Assembly: GCA_947179485.1 (NCBI GenBank)
Contig: OX359250.1
Location: 41,548,600-41,612,599 of the forward strand
Direction: 5' to 3'
Source of the DNA: Allacma fusca
Lineage: Eukaryota; Arthropoda; Collembola; Symphypleona; Sminthuridae
DNA length: 64,000 bases
Shown here: piece by piece, positions 13,722-27,140 of the stretch
Position numbering within the stretch: position 1 is the first letter of the stretch
How the letters are laid out: the number at the start of each line of letters is the position of its first letter
The notes under the pieces: model-generated
Seen by the model: the letters and a program-made list of their open reading frames with translations, nothing else
Databases searched by the model: none
Told to the model about the DNA's origin: nothing
Made by a program: the position numbers and the translations under genes

Positions 13722-14865
13722 AGAGCCAAGTCTGCCTCCAAGGAACGGAGGAGTCCTTTGCACTTTCCATTCCACACGCGGGGGAATCTCAACAGGACAA
13801 TTGTCCGAGTCAATGTATTTTTCACACTCTCCACGTCCTCAAAAGTCTTTTGATTACATATTCCTGACCTAAAAATATCCACCATTCAATTTATTTCTTC
13901 CTAGCGTACTTCACGAATCCCTACAGTGAAATACAGAGAGAAATAGAGGGAGAGAGAGAGAGAGAGAGAGAGAGACAGGCTAAAGAAAATTAAAGCATTT
14001 TATAACCAGAAACTTGGAGAATACAAAGCACTTGACTCTTCTTGTTGTCAAATGTGTAGGTGGACCATTTATATTTTTTCCCATTCCCATTCGTGTAAAT
14101 ATAAAATGAAGTAATGGATTGGGAAGTAGTAGTAGTAATAATAATAATAATAATAATAGCGAGGGCACATTATTACAGTCTAAAAGAGAGGATTTCCGAG
14201 CATTGCGCCCTTCTGAAAGAGCTCTTGATTCTCAAGTACGAAAATAACAGGAGGGCCGAAGTACAGGTTGAAAAGGGGATATAATTTTATCCTCCAGTGT
14301 ACTGTCATACTATAGGTGTGCACTTATCTAACTGTGTCTATAAGGCTCAGGAGAAAGAATCAGATTTTACAAATTATCCTCGAGTCTTAGTATCTACACA
14401 TAGAATATAGTCCTCTTTCTGAGAGACCTCTGAAAGATATGATGGAGGATGAGAGAAAGGAATCAAATGCGTCGTCTCCTGTCCAATCTCCCTGGTAATC
14501 TCTTGGTGAGGAGGAATTACAATGCTAAGAATAATTTTTGATAAATAATATGATATGATAGATAGTGGAGGGGAGGGCTAAGTTATATAGTCCAATGATG
14601 GGAAAAAATTGCCATGTAATAGCCTCACTCATATAGACAGAGCTCCTTACAGGAGTCAATGAAGAGGGCACAATAGGAACATGATTACAAATAGGAAGAT
14701 GATTCTATGATTCTTTCTGGAAGACTTTTCTTCCCTTCATACACTTAGATATGTACAAATCTACACAGACAGATAGATGTATGTATGTAATTATCTATTT
14801 ATAACCAGAGAAAATTTAGCGTTACAGAAGCGTGTATAAAAAAAAACAGATAATCCTTTGCTTAC

Positions 14866-14998
14866 CATGAACTGCTTTGGTGGGATCAAGGTGATGGTAC
14901 GGAGGAATGCCCATGTGAGCTGGTGGAGGTTGGGTCAATTCGCCGACACCATTGCAGAAAAATGGTAACGACCCCGGAGCACCGAGTCCAAGCTTTGT
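14866..14998 (-). CDS. Internal exon of a TCF/LEF (pangolin-like) transcription factor
   Basis: Seen: on the minus strand a 3' splice site with the U-rich stretch ATTTTGTTACAG precedes 44 complete codons plus one base, and the exon ends CATG before GTAAGC, a strong 5' splice site. It is 133 bp long, entering in phase 0 and leaving in phase 1. The peptide begins TKLGLGAPGSLPFF and contains the proline-rich motif PPPAHMGIPPYHHLDPTK. Known: invertebrate TCF/Pangolin proteins, as I recall them, have a PPPAHxGIPPYxLDxK-like segment between the N-terminal beta-catenin-binding domain and the HMG box; the vertebrate counterpart has NPPPH followed by DPKTG. Inferred role: part of the central region of the nuclear Wnt effector, not its DNA-binding fold. 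The codons are clean and there is no repeat in the exon, unlike its surroundings. The HMG-box and C-clamp exons were not found. It could instead belong to another proline-rich protein. Confidence 0.72.
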
Positions 14999-15999
14999 CT
15001 GTAACAAAATCATATCCTAAATCAAAAATCAGTTGTTTCAAAATTAATTCACATTATCCCACAAAAATTCAATCATTATTATCACATGGGACTGAAAACT
15101 CACTATTATTTTTTTTTCTAAAAAACGAAATACATTTCTCTTATTGTTAGAGCGTATTGAGCCAATTCAAAAGGAATCTCATACCCAGGTCATTAAATGC
15201 ACAGGACTGGGGAACATCATTTGTTTTCACGTCTTACGCAAAATAAGTTCTCAGACAGAAGTAGCGTGAGAGTGAGATGAAGTGTGTTCAAGTTGATTCT
15301 CTTCATCCACAAAAAAGGATAAATTACACACTGAATTAATTATACAAGTCTCAAGTCAACCTTCAATCATTACACAACTCCGATGTAAGTAAATAGTGGA
15401 ACATATTCTGCAAACTAGGAAATCTGCATGGAATTATGTCTAACAAGAATCCCTGGGAGACACACAATAGCCGGAATACATACGACATACACTAGCCAGA
15501 AATTCCGGTTTCCAACCTGAGCTTCTCCAGTATCACTGGAACCATCACCATTTGTTACTCCTGCTCTTCCAACAGACTAATCAAATTATCACTGATGATC
15601 CCGAATGAAGAAATAAAGGACACAAATTCAATAATCTACTATCAAGTCCTAGTCTGTCCTCAACAATAATAATTATTATTAATACAACGTAGGACAGCCT
15701 ACAGTGCTATAAAAAGAATTTCTAAAAATCCTTCATCTTATTCACCCTCACAAAAAAAAAAATATCTTCCGTAATTATTATTCCTGTATATTTCCATACT
15801 AATTCCAAAGAAAGTGTCTCCATATATATTCGCATTCGGAAGTCAGGCTCTCGGCGAGTCCCTCAAGACATTCCCGCTCCTGGAAAAAGGGAGTCAGCGA
15901 CGTGAGACTTAATTCCCTCTTTAGAATACAAAAACTACCCTTTTGAACTGTAGCATCTCAATGAAGAGTGTGGATAATTAAAAAAAAAATGTACAAAAT

Positions 16000-16254
16000 T
16001 CAAAAAAGGTATAAGTACATCACAAACAGTTCAGGAAAAGTCGGCATGGAGCAGACTTTTCTGGAGACAATTTGAAACAGAGACACTATAGTTATAGCAA
16101 GAGTGAACATTGAAGACAAGCTGAGAACGCTGGCTTCGTGGAGACATATAAGTAGTACGTAGAGACATAATAATTGAGAGTTTACATAGCCTCTGTTAAG
16201 CAAGGCTGAGTGAAGCAGGTCCAAAGAGTATATAATTTTATGAACCTGAGCGTG
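16000..16254 (-). other. Hydrophobic open frame of about 84 codons, doubtful
   Basis: A minus-strand frame with no repeat content is open from a TGA near 16255 to its own stop. It contains a hydrophobic run that could be membrane-spanning (SQLLCLYVLLICLHEAS and LSSMFTLAITIVSLFQIV). There is no ATG at a convincing position, no domain match and no clear splice borders. A consensus TGACGTCA lies at its upstream edge. Probably a chance frame. Confidence 0.1.
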
Positions 16255-16260
16255 ACGTCA
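16253..16260. promoter_or_regulatory. Consensus CRE palindrome TGACGTCA
   Basis: A perfect 8-bp TGACGTCA, the binding site of CREB/ATF family bZIP factors, lies in non-repetitive sequence 1.3 kb upstream (in minus-strand terms) of the TCF exon. One occurrence of an 8-mer in 64 kb is near chance expectation. Confidence 0.2.
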
Positions 16261-16710
16261 GAGTTGCAAGCTCTCAGCTCGACATATGAATTTATATAGA
16301 TGCGAAAAAAGCGAGTGAGTGAGTGAGAGAGAGAGAGGGGGGGGGATCATTAGTAATTATTTTTTTTGTACCTTTTCTAAGAACAATGTGATTGCCTCTG
16401 CACTTTGATAGAGGTGGAGTCACTCACTTATTCTAGTATATAGACTCTCGTGCTAGAAAGTAATCTTGGCAAAGCAGAGCTACTCTTAGCCCTCCCTCCT
16501 TCTGGTATAATACAGTCAATCCCATTCCGTCCCATTTACATTGAGACTTGTAATGAGAGAAGAACTAGGAGCAACGTGTGTGAGAGACAGAGTAAGAGAG
16601 AGAGAGAGAGGGAGAGAGAGAGAGAGAGAGGCAAACAAGGGCAGAGTTAGGTCTCAGAGTAAGAGAGTGCAAAAACTCTGGAGTATACATAAGTTACAGA
16701 GTAGGAGAGT

Positions 16711-16713
<3 letters not shown>

Positions 16714-16771
<58 letters not shown>
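16714..16771. repeat. (AG)n microsatellite, 58 bp
   Basis: Uninterrupted AG repeat, with shorter GA runs just upstream at 16595-16630. Confidence 0.95.
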
Positions 16772-16772
<1 letters not shown>

Positions 16773-16962
16773 AGGCTGTAGGATATATATTGACTACTTA
16801 AAAAATTCTGACAATGAGAAAGAGAGGGAGATGGAGAGTGAGAGATGAAGCGGGTGAGTTAGTGAATAGTGAATGAATGAATAACTAATTGCACTTGAAG
16901 GTCTAATTACTCAGGATGAACTTCGAGGAGGCGTTTCTAGTTAGCTGTGTGCTTTATGTCTG

Positions 16963-17002
<40 letters not shown>

Positions 17003-18531
17003 GCTCTCTCTCTCTTGCCTCCAACTTCATACATGCTTAATATCCTACTCTGTATGCAAACACACGACGCTGGGATAAAATAATGAAGCAATCCTTCCCA
17101 ACAATTCTAAGAACATACAAGACACCTTAGAAAAACCTCTTGACGCTATTATCAAGACTAGTTTGTACATCACGAGAGAGCATCATCATGGCTGGGTCCG
17201 CATTATCTCTCCACCAATTTACATCCACATCTCTATATAACCCTATCCCCTTCACAACCATTCAAGATTAACAAGTTAATGTTTTTCTTTCAACTACAAC
17301 ATTTACAGCTGTTGACAATCTCCCAACATTTCCTTATACACTTCCTCATGGTCTCAACTTTTCCCATATCTGGAACACTTCTCTGAGTTATTTCTCCCTC
17401 CCAACGTCTCTTTCTCTCCTTCCCTCACCTCGGATTATATTCCAATTGAATTAATTATTTAACAAAACAAAAAAAAACGACTCACATATCTATAGATACA
17501 TATCTACACAACTCCTCTGAACACATCTATAACTACGACATGTATCTATCCCAGGGCTCAACGTTGATAAAACTTTAGATTATTAATATTATATCCTCGA
17601 CAGGTATAAACTCCGGTACACCCAAGGAACAATAAAATGTGAGGAGAGACACAGCAGATTTGTATCTGTAGAAGGGAAATTAGCAAAGAAAATAATACAC
17701 GAGGAACCCGGGCCTAATTGTCTCAGCGGAAAATGCATAAAGAAACAGACACTATGAGGGTTAAGGACTTGGACATGACAAACTTTATGCAAATTCCCGC
17801 AATTAACTTACCCAAGAGCGAGAGAGAGAGAGAGAGAGAGAGAGGGAGAACGAGTAAGAGAGAGAGAGAGAGAGAGCGAGGGTGAAGAGGGAAAATGACT
17901 CAAGAGCTCCGGATAACTAGGACCTCTAGAGAAACTAAAGTTTGACAGGAGAGAGAGAGAGAGAGAGAGAGAGACGACACTAATGACAATACGTATGTAC
18001 ACCAAAGTATCTGGAGCTACTTAACTCATTAAACTCCTTGAAATTAAGCACTTGGTCTCAACAGTTGTAGTTAGTCCCATTCAGTGAGAGTATATCAAGA
18101 GTTAATTCTAACCCAATAGGACTAAGGAGCTTTCCCCCTTTACACCTCAACGATTTCCCTTCCATGGACAATCGCTTATTTGCACACACGCACACATTTC
18201 CTCAACACAAAATAAAAGAAGGGAAAAATAGAAAAAAAGCTGTAGATTTATATAGGGAACATAAAATAATAGGAAAGGGGTAGACTGTACAGTATCTGTA
18301 GAAATTTGTAGAGTCCATAAGGAATCATTAGATTGTGGAGAGAGAGAGAGAGAGAGAGAGAAAACCAGGGATTTTCTCCAGGTCCTCACGACAATAGACA
18401 CAAGAGCTGTTTCCACACTGGGGGATGACAACGACCAACTCCACAATGACAATGGCATTAAGATGATGACAACTTGTGTGCTCGAGACAGAAACCTCTTT
18501 TCCACTTATTTCCACTTGTTCTCATCTCAAG

Positions 18532-18713
18532 AACAGACAAACGTACATTTCGTCTTGAGCTCGTGTCAGAAAATATGGGGGGAATTGGAGGACAAATTCC
18601 TTCATCATCTTCCCTCCTTCAAGCCTCCATGCATCTCCACATTATGACATTATTAGAGAGTCAGCCTCTGCTTTCTCTGGAGCTCCCGCCTGTCTTCATA
18701 CAACAAATCAGTA
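18532..18713 (+). CDS. Candidate internal exon, unknown protein
   Basis: Seen: a pyrimidine-rich run ending TCTCAAG (AG at 18530-18531) precedes 182 open bases ending CAGTA before GTAAGT, a consensus donor at 18714. The peptide includes RTFRLELVSENMGGIGGQIP followed by a leucine-rich segment. There is no recognisable domain. It lies on the strand opposite the TCF exon. The splice borders are good on both sides, but I have no homology or conservation to back them. Confidence 0.2.
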
Positions 18714-21099
18714 GTAAGTAGCTACAGAGTTCGTGACAATATCCCTTTTGGTGTACTTGTGTGTGTGTGTGTGTGTCTGTGTCTGTGTCATTGCTACTTC
18801 CCAAGAAGTATCAGGCACTGAACACAGCAGTAGTACTTGTCACAATTGACAAAAACCTCTCTCAGTCTCTATCTGTGTTGTCTAGAGCTGGGAGAAAAAA
18901 AGTTCTCCCCCCTCCCCCCCTCAGTATAATAAGCCTTCCAGCACACAACTAGTCATAGAACCTATTCCTTAAAGATGCTATACTTCAACTGTAGTTTTTA
19001 CTCCTCAGCTATTTATTACTCTTGGCGTCCACTCCAGACTAAATTCTTAAGCCAGCTTCTTAACTCCCTTCACCATCGTCGTACTTAAATAAAAGTAGAA
19101 TCTAATAACCTCCCCAACAGTCCCATCTCACTTTCCCTATCCCAATCCTAGCCCTCTCATTACAGGGCCTCCATCCGCACTGCAGTGTCTATCAGCCACT
19201 ATTTTTTTTTTGAATCTAGAATCTAAGGAAAATTCCCCCCCCTCCATATAATAATACCGACAATACCTCCGAAAATCAAATTGAGCCAAAAGGTACAATT
19301 TAAAGTCCAAAGGACAAAATCAACGTAATCATTTGTGCATGGTAAATTTCCAAAGGGGAAACAAGTAGTGATTACAATTACACGCTCGTAGGGATAGAAA
19401 AAAAAACCTCCAACTGCCCTGCACTATTTGAAATGCCACATGTTAGTGGAAGACGCCAGACCATTACGAAAATGGTAATAAGCTCATGAAGTTAAATGGC
19501 CTCTTAGTATGATTTTTGTTGGGACAAGGTTTAACCAGCGTGCAAATTTTTTCCGCAAGACAAAATAATACATAGGTAGAGATCCTTCCACATAATGAAA
19601 AACTACCCCGTATCTCCTGGGCATAGGGAATGACTCTATAGCTAAGATACAAAAAAAGGAGTCTAAATATAGCCCAAGAACATGTCGACAATGTGAAAAA
19701 GTACGAGAGAACTTGAAGTAACATTTCACCATTTCAAGTCATTTTAAAACTCTTTTGTGCTCATAACCTCACACAGAACAAGTACCTCTATCCCGTAAGT
19801 AACCCATTGAGAAAGTGTAATTGGCTGCAAATTATTCCCTGTGAGGGAGAGAGAGAGAGAAAAGAGGAGAGAGAGAAGAAAAAAGAGAGAGAGAAAAAAA
19901 AATTAAAGGAGAAACCACACGAAAGAAGTAGTAACTCCTTTCTGAGAATTATTTCCTTCACCATATCTTCACATCCTTTTCCTTATACACTGCCTCTCCG
20001 TGCATGCTTATATATCTAGTTTTCGGTCATATCTCAAAATACATTTGAAGGAGTGAAGGAGGAAGATAAAAAGGTATTAAAAAAAATTAACTCCCAAGAG
20101 ACTTGCATGTGCAAGAAATATTCAGCACACTCTCACAACCATTCAAATATATAATAGGTGAGGACTGTTTAACATTACAATATATCCATGAGCACGGATG
20201 TATATACATACATTGAACCTTCCTTTTTAAAAAAAATACCAGTCATTTATTGTACTTGAATTAGATCTAACTTGTTAGATATAGACTTTTCTGCAAGGTT
20301 CAATGGGGATAGTATCTACATAAAATTTCCACATGATATTTAGCCCTTATGAGAATGTATCATCTGCGCTACTGTTTCCCCTGTAAACCCATTACGGACA
20401 GACTCTCCCACTCCAAAGTCACTAGTAGAACTCTCATTTAATATCCCAGTCCTACAAAGACTCAGTAGAATCCATCAAGTTGACTCCAGGAAATTCACCA
20501 ACAAATTTGTCCTGGTACATACATGAAGAAAAAAAACCGGAGCCTTCCTGTAAAGACTAAATGGAGAAAAATGACGGTTAAGTATCCATCCAGATACGGT
20601 CGAATGCTTCATTGAGAGGATTCGAGGGCATATTATAAAACTTCAAATTGTGCACTCCCTCCTTGAATACAAAAAAAAACAACCTGTGTTTACAGCCCTC
20701 TCTGTATATATACACACATACACCCAAAAGTCTCCTCTTCATATCCTGGAGAAAATCCTCCCTGGACCCATACAGACTATGAGACAACTCTTCCAGAAAT
20801 ATCCCCTTGAAAAATTATCAAATCTAAGGAGTCATATGAGTGAGTCCCGCCATTGACATGAGGGAGACGTCAATATATAATTATATGTATATAAATATTC
20901 CCATAAAAAATATATACTTATATATTCCCATAATTCCAAGAGAAGTCAGTAGCCCTAAAAGAAATCAAGTCAACCTCAGGGGCTTAAAATTTCCTAGTAA
21001 TAATAAGTACTCACATCCAAATAAATAGACTTTTAATGCATTCAATTATCCACTCAAGGGTATTATTTTTGAGCGCATACACCCATAGAACACACGTTC

Positions 21100-21260
21100 T
21101 CCGTTGCGAAATCAAATTTGTTGCAAGAGCAGTGCACGTTTTCACTCTCCTGTCAAAATAGCAACCTACGCGAGCCCTATTGCAAAATCCATCTGCGGAA
21201 GAAGTTCTCTGTTGCAAGAGAGACTCGAATTAAAGTGCACTATTGCAAGAGGAGCCCCGA
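21100..21260. promoter_or_regulatory. Cluster of TTGCAA motifs in non-repetitive DNA
   Basis: TTGCAA occurs at 21121, 21180, 21212 and 21243, with TTGCGA at 21104. Two copies share the 10-mer GTTGCAAGAG (21120-21129 and 21211-21220), and AGTGCAC is found near two copies (21131 and 21234). TTGCAA is a half-site-like sequence for C/EBP factors. The stretch has more CpG and less simple repeat than its surroundings. It could be a conserved element or a decayed mobile-element fragment. Confidence 0.25.
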
Positions 21261-23349
21261 GAGAAATTCCATCTATGGAGGTAAATTCCATTGAATTTCA
21301 ATCAGGTGAATGATTTTGTTTACTTATTCCTCAGAATCAGGTCCTTCCCGCTCACTTATTAATTCCCCATGTTTCTATACAAAATAGAGATACACTAAAA
21401 ATCAAGTCTCAAATCAAACTCCATATCCATGCATCACACTTGAAGAGTATGTCAGGGGAAATCAAATCTGAGGCCCACAATCTCCTTTACTAATGTATCT
21501 ATGTATATGGATTATTGCGAGAAGATAAATATGCTCTAGAATAAAATAAAAAATTTCAAAATCTGGGATTCACAGGGAAAATTGGGGGGGGGGCACATTT
21601 GGGAAGAAGAATAGATACTATTTTCGAAAGGAAGAAACAAGTGATCTGGTGAGGACTCCGGAGGATGGGATATCGTAAAAAGGCCCCACAAACCTAGCTC
21701 CATGCTAAGGGATAAAAATAAGACAGATGAAAACATAAGCACTCTGGAATTGTAATCCTCATGAAAATGCTATCCACACAAACAAGAAATAATGCCAAAA
21801 GGGATGTGAATGCTCCGTCAACTTCTTCCTCAGCATAGATAAGAGATAGTGTCATCCTTGTGTGCATCTGACAAGTTCCTATGTCCCAATGCAGATACAC
21901 ACACACACACACTCTCTCTCTCACATACAAACACATACCCAGTCTACAAGTCTCATCATCAATATTTTCCGCCCGATAGAGCGTGCAGATAATATCGGTT
22001 TCTCTCTCCATGAACTCAATCTATTTCCTCCCTCGTCTCCCACAAACAAACATACGAGAGGCAATGAAGACGTTCCCGATTGCCCTGTATCTATCACCTG
22101 AGCATAGCTATAAGAGTCCCCTATATTTGTAGATACCACTCCAGCTATCCCATATGAGAATACAATCCCAGAGCTCCGACTTGTAAGTGTATGGAACTAT
22201 ACGCAATGCATTTATTTACACCTGACATGACCTATACCAGGGGACTATATACATATGTCCCATTGACGTGCACAACATCCAGAACTACGCACATAGCTCC
22301 ATGACTCTGGACAGTATTCAAATGAGGACGTCAAGGCCTGATAGGAATTGCACTCCGGAAAGATTCCTTTGAAGAAAACATATTTTTCGCTACAAATCCC
22401 AAAGTATTGACAACTTGACAGAATTAACCTATTCAAAAACATGATGGAACAAATGCTCCGTAGCTTACACATACACACACACAGACATACACACACACAC
22501 ACACACACCACACTCCCTCCCCACAATCTATTTTCCCTACTTTCACTTATATTCCCTCTCTCAGTTTCATGTATTACTTTCCAAGAAAAACATTTCTTTC
22601 ATCTGCATTCCACGGATAGGAATCGATGTGTGAAAATTCTCTCTCTCTCTCTCTCTCTCTCAGTCTCGCTCGCTCATAGTCTACACAACAAAATGGAACA
22701 ACTCTGTAGTGTATAATCATATAGAGAAAAATCCATGTAGATTTTTATATCCGAATCCCATACACATCCATAAAAAGAAACCACACACAAACATACACAG
22801 AGACCCAACCAATGTGTGTGTATGGAGAGAGATGGACTATGAGGGAATTTGTCTCCAGAATTACTCCAGGTTCCAGGGAGGGAACCAGCCTCCCACCAAT
22901 ACAAAATGTGAATGACAACAACAAAGGGAACCAATTCAAATTTCTACTTTCACACAGAAAATCTGAAGCTGGAGTTGGAATTTAAATGAAACTCCAGTAC
23001 TACTAGCCATGGTGTGGTAGTGTAAGAGGAAGAAAAAAAAAACATCCGTCACAGTATCCATCTTTTCCCCGAGAACATGCATGGTATCAAATCAAATTTG
23101 CTCACACTCTTCAACCTCCCCGTCAGTGTCTATGTATAGAATGCGGATCCTATTACTTTTTCTTTGTTTACCGTCCAAATTCCTCCCATGTTCGAGCAAA
23201 TCCACAAAAACACACATGTACACAACACATAAATAGTGGTAAGGGACTTGTAAACCCACATGTCACAGCAAGAGGTATATGGGAGAAAGGCAGCCATTTC
23301 ATGCTGAGGAACAAAATATACCAAAAAAAATAAACTTCAAAAACACTTG

Positions 23350-23386
<37 letters not shown>

Positions 23387-24078
23387 TCAGAGTCGAACAG
23401 GGATTATTTCCATAGTAGTTCCTCGTGTTCCAATTTTCCGCCAATATGTTTTTCTTGACAATTTTTTTTACATCAACACGTATCAATTCCCACCCTCCCC
23501 TCCCCTACCTCCAAATCCCCCTCCACCTCCTTACATCTCCCCAGAAGAAGAAAAAATAACATGGAAATTGACAAGTCCCATATTCTGGGTGGGGGAAAGT
23601 CGGAGGGATCAAAGAGCTTTCTGGCAATTGTTCTTGCTTGCCCTAATACATCCACACCTTCAACATCTCATGGATTTTCTCTTTCACTCTGAACATTTTT
23701 TCAGGAAAAAAAAATTCCTTCAATCATGGGAGAATATGAGAAATAATGGTAGAGCTCAAAAATAAATATATTGAAGGATGGAATGTGAAATTCATGAGAA
23801 ATTGAGTGTGTACACTCTATTACCTATAATGTATGGTAAAAGTGAAGGGGAAATTGGATGTGGAGAGAGAGAGAGAGAGAGAGAAAGAGTGGGGAGATTG
23901 AAAAATAGCAACATTGACATCCCCACATTACATAAAAGTCTTGAATGGATCACGTCAAGCAATTTGACCTGAGAGGTTCACATGAATGATTGTGAGGACA
24001 TTTGCAATGGAAAGAGACCCATATATATGACATCAGGGTTACACAGAGAGACATGATAGGGAAAAAAATCTGATAATG

Positions 24079-24110
<32 letters not shown>

Positions 24111-24373
24111 GATACGTTTTAGAATGCTTACATGGGCAGTGAATGTTGATGTCGCAGCTGTCATGATAGTGACCTGATAAGACTCAACCCACCTTCCTCT
24201 TTCCTCGTCTCCTGTCCCCGACAATGCTAATGTGTCCTTTGTGAGTCTCTCAACTCAATCAATTTGATTTCAATAAACATTACTCCTTCATTGTCCTCTG
24301 CTATTTGGCTTCGAGTTGGCCTATCAATTATGCCCAGGGAGCAATTATCTCTCCAGTCCAGTAGTCTATACAC

Positions 24374-24376
<3 letters not shown>

Positions 24377-24416
<40 letters not shown>
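24377..24416. repeat. (GA)20 microsatellite
   Basis: Uninterrupted 40-bp GA repeat. Two more GA runs follow at about 24600-24623 and 24640-24674. Confidence 0.95.
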
Positions 24417-24419
<3 letters not shown>

Positions 24420-24636
24420 CCCATAACACTGAACGACTCAGCACATAGGGACACTTCCATTCTCTCTCCACACCAATCCGACTCTTCCCTATGCTAAATT
24501 ACCTCTCGTACTTTTCAAGTTCAGGATGAGGCGGGAACGCTCCACATAATCTATACAGTAGGGCTGGCCATATAGAGAAGACAGAGCCAGAGAAAGATAC
24601 AGAGAGAGAGAGAGAGAGAGAGATAAAAAAAGATAC

Positions 24637-24677
<41 letters not shown>

Positions 24678-25722
24678 TGAGAGAGAGGAAAAGCGAGCAG
24701 GCAATTAATATGAAAAAGAAGGCGACTCAATTGAATTGAGCAGAAAACAACACACGCCAGGGATTTTCCAACATACAGGGAAAAAACAAGGCAGATGATG
24801 ATCCCGAGCATTGAAAGAGACAGGCACACTTTGACAATAATATTTTAGCCGGAGATAAGATCATAGAGTGGAGGAGAGGCCCGAGACTCCATCTCCCAAA
24901 TCATCCCACTGTATCTCGATCATGTTTGACATTTCCATCTGACTCTGTGTAGTTTACTACCCAATAACAACAATCAAGTATATCAAGATCCACTCCGGAT
25001 CTGATAACACCAGAATCATACAGTTGCTCCGGAGTTCATAAAAAAACTCCTCCATTAGGAGCCCCGTCCGGGCTTTAGAATTTTTCTGGAAAAAAGGTCC
25101 TACCTCCGCCTATACACAAGTTCCCTCTATTTACATAAATGTGTGGAAACCCCTGGGACCTGGGAAAACGGATGCTGCTGGTAGGAATCTAGAGCAATTG
25201 TCATAAGCTACGGGTAGCAGTGCCAGCCCAGTGAGCTACATACAATTACCCAACTACCGTCCGCCTCTATATATAGAATTGTGGTCACTGAGACGAGGTT
25301 TAAAAAGTGTCCCATATGCGTCGCATACATGTCATTCCATAGGGCTTATATTCATAAGCATGTCGAGCCCCCGACTCCAATCCCATATAAATGTAATGAG
25401 TCCTTGTGTAGATAATTATGTAGGTCCATGAACAATTATGACAGACTAGATGGACAAAGCCCTATAGGAGAGAAAGAGAGGATAATTTCCACTACTGTAC
25501 TTTTCTGTTTTGTTTAGTTCTCTTTGCAAAAGGCAAGGGCACTCAGGATCGCACCTTTATGTTGAGATGTAATCTCATCATGATCGCTTCATCATCATTC
25601 AACGGCCTCTCTCTCTAACTTTTTTCAAGAGTGCCACAGAAGCAGAGAGCTACTTTTCCCTCCTCCGTAGAGAAGTTATTACAGTGTGAGTGAGTCCCAT
25701 TAGCCTCACTCCACACAGACAG

Positions 25723-25726
<4 letters not shown>

Positions 25727-25763
<37 letters not shown>
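25727..25763. repeat. (AC)n microsatellite, 37 bp
   Basis: Uninterrupted AC repeat. Confidence 0.95.
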
Positions 25764-25767
<4 letters not shown>

Positions 25768-26766
25768 CAACAGTTAGCTACAAGTCCGCCGTCAGCTCAA
25801 CAATGCCCTTCCTAACGGACCATCACAGCCGAGAGTCTAAATGCCCAAAATTAACCAAATGGCTAGAGATCTCTAATCCCAACAAGCACTTCCTACAATG
25901 CCAGGCAACAAAACAATTCCCATATCCCATAGTACTGTATCCTTCCAACTCCTGATTCTTCATACAACTCAGCAGAAGTCCCGGGATTGTCATGCTCAAA
26001 CACAGGAAAGGACTACGAGTCATTGGAAGGAAGGAAGATTAAAAAAAAAAAAGTAAAAAGCTCTTCCATTTGATTACATTGGTGTACTTAAAAAACAATA
26101 CTTTTTTCCGTTCAATTCCCTCACTATAAAGGACTCTAGTGAGGAGAAAAATCCCAGAGAGCAAGTATAATATATACAGTCACTTCATTACTCCCAATGT
26201 ACATAAGGAATTATACGAGTCTCCAGTAAAGCTCGTAAGAGTTGGAGTTTTAGTAAAAATATATATAAAAAAAAGGCAGGGAGAGACAAAAAATCATAAT
26301 CATCCCCTTTTGCTTTTAGCTTAGTTGGATTCCAAGTTCCGATTCGGAACAAAGCTCTGATTCTCTCTCTCTCTCTCTCTCTCTCGTATCTACAAAAAGA
26401 TATGTCATTATCCACTATTTGCTCCAATGATTAGCCTTCATTAATTTGTCTTGTGCGTGTGTTCGTGTACCTATATCTACATAGGTTACATGTAGATAGA
26501 TATAATTACATAGTTTTAAGCCACTTCAAAAATTGCTACCTTCTTCCCTGGAATTAGTCTTTCTCAACTTCACATTATTCCACGTTGTTTCCTCAACTAT
26601 AAGGATCATGTGGGACTTGTAGGTTGTTCTGGTGGAGGTCGCTATAGAGGCACACGTTACTACATACCTATCTATATACACATGGATAATGTAAACTCCC
26701 ATGATGGAAGTTTGGACGGGCAAAATACAAAAGTAATCCCTAGATGATTGCATTCTGGGCTGGGAA

Positions 26767-26797
<31 letters not shown>

Positions 26798-27107
26798 ACC
26801 AGGTTTATTATTACCATGTGGAATTGGAAATTGTTCTAGACTCACTGCGGCAGAGATCTTCTCAAGGCTACTATAGAAATTATATAGAGAGAGAGAGTGA
26901 AAAGTCTGGAAATTCTGGAGAGCAGAGAGGCAGTCAGTAGCAGTAGCAGGAGCAGCATAATTATGAAAAGAGTTGACACTCTATTTGTTCAAGGGAGGGC
27001 CCACTGAGATATATGTATTTACAGATGTATTCTCTATACTTGCAAAGATACGATCCCTACATAGGTTTTTAAACCGGAGGAAGACAGCTAAGGGGAGAGA
27101 GAGAGCA

Positions 27108-27140
<33 letters not shown>

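Larger units (their letters stand above)
1..14865. other. Probable large intron (3' side of the TCF exon), microsatellite-rich
   Basis: No convincing exon is visible apart from the low-confidence candidates listed separately. The stretch is AT-rich unique sequence broken by (GA)n, (CT)n and (CA)n tracts, for example near 1740-1780, 2187-2217, 4081-4117, 4351-4384, 7298-7331, 7638-7671, 7876-7924, 8086-8149, 12788-12823 and 13689-13721. A short GCCTT pentanucleotide run lies near 6985-7003 and a TAA run near 14134-14159. If the minus-strand exon at 14866-14998 is correctly assigned, this is the intron that follows it, and the next exon lies outside the window or was missed. Confidence 0.5.
14999..27000. 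other. Probable intron, 5' side of the TCF exon, first part
   Basis: Mostly non-coding AT-rich sequence. Microsatellites include (GA)n at 16714-16771, 17817-17973 (three runs), 18340-18361, 24377-24416 and 24600-24674, (CT)n near 16970-17000 and 24080-24107, (GT)n near 18758-18776 and (CA)n at 22483-22510 and 25727-25763. A non-repetitive stretch with TTGCAA motifs lies at 21100-21260. A consensus cAMP-response palindrome is at 16253-16260. One exon-like open stretch at 18532-18713 is listed separately. No RNA gene or transposon with recognisable coding capacity was seen. Confidence 0.5.

Noticed and set aside
24964..25089. Minus-strand open stretch after TTTTTTCCAG
   Set aside because: The acceptor is attractive, but 42 open codons are expected by chance and no donor or poly(A) context was convincing.
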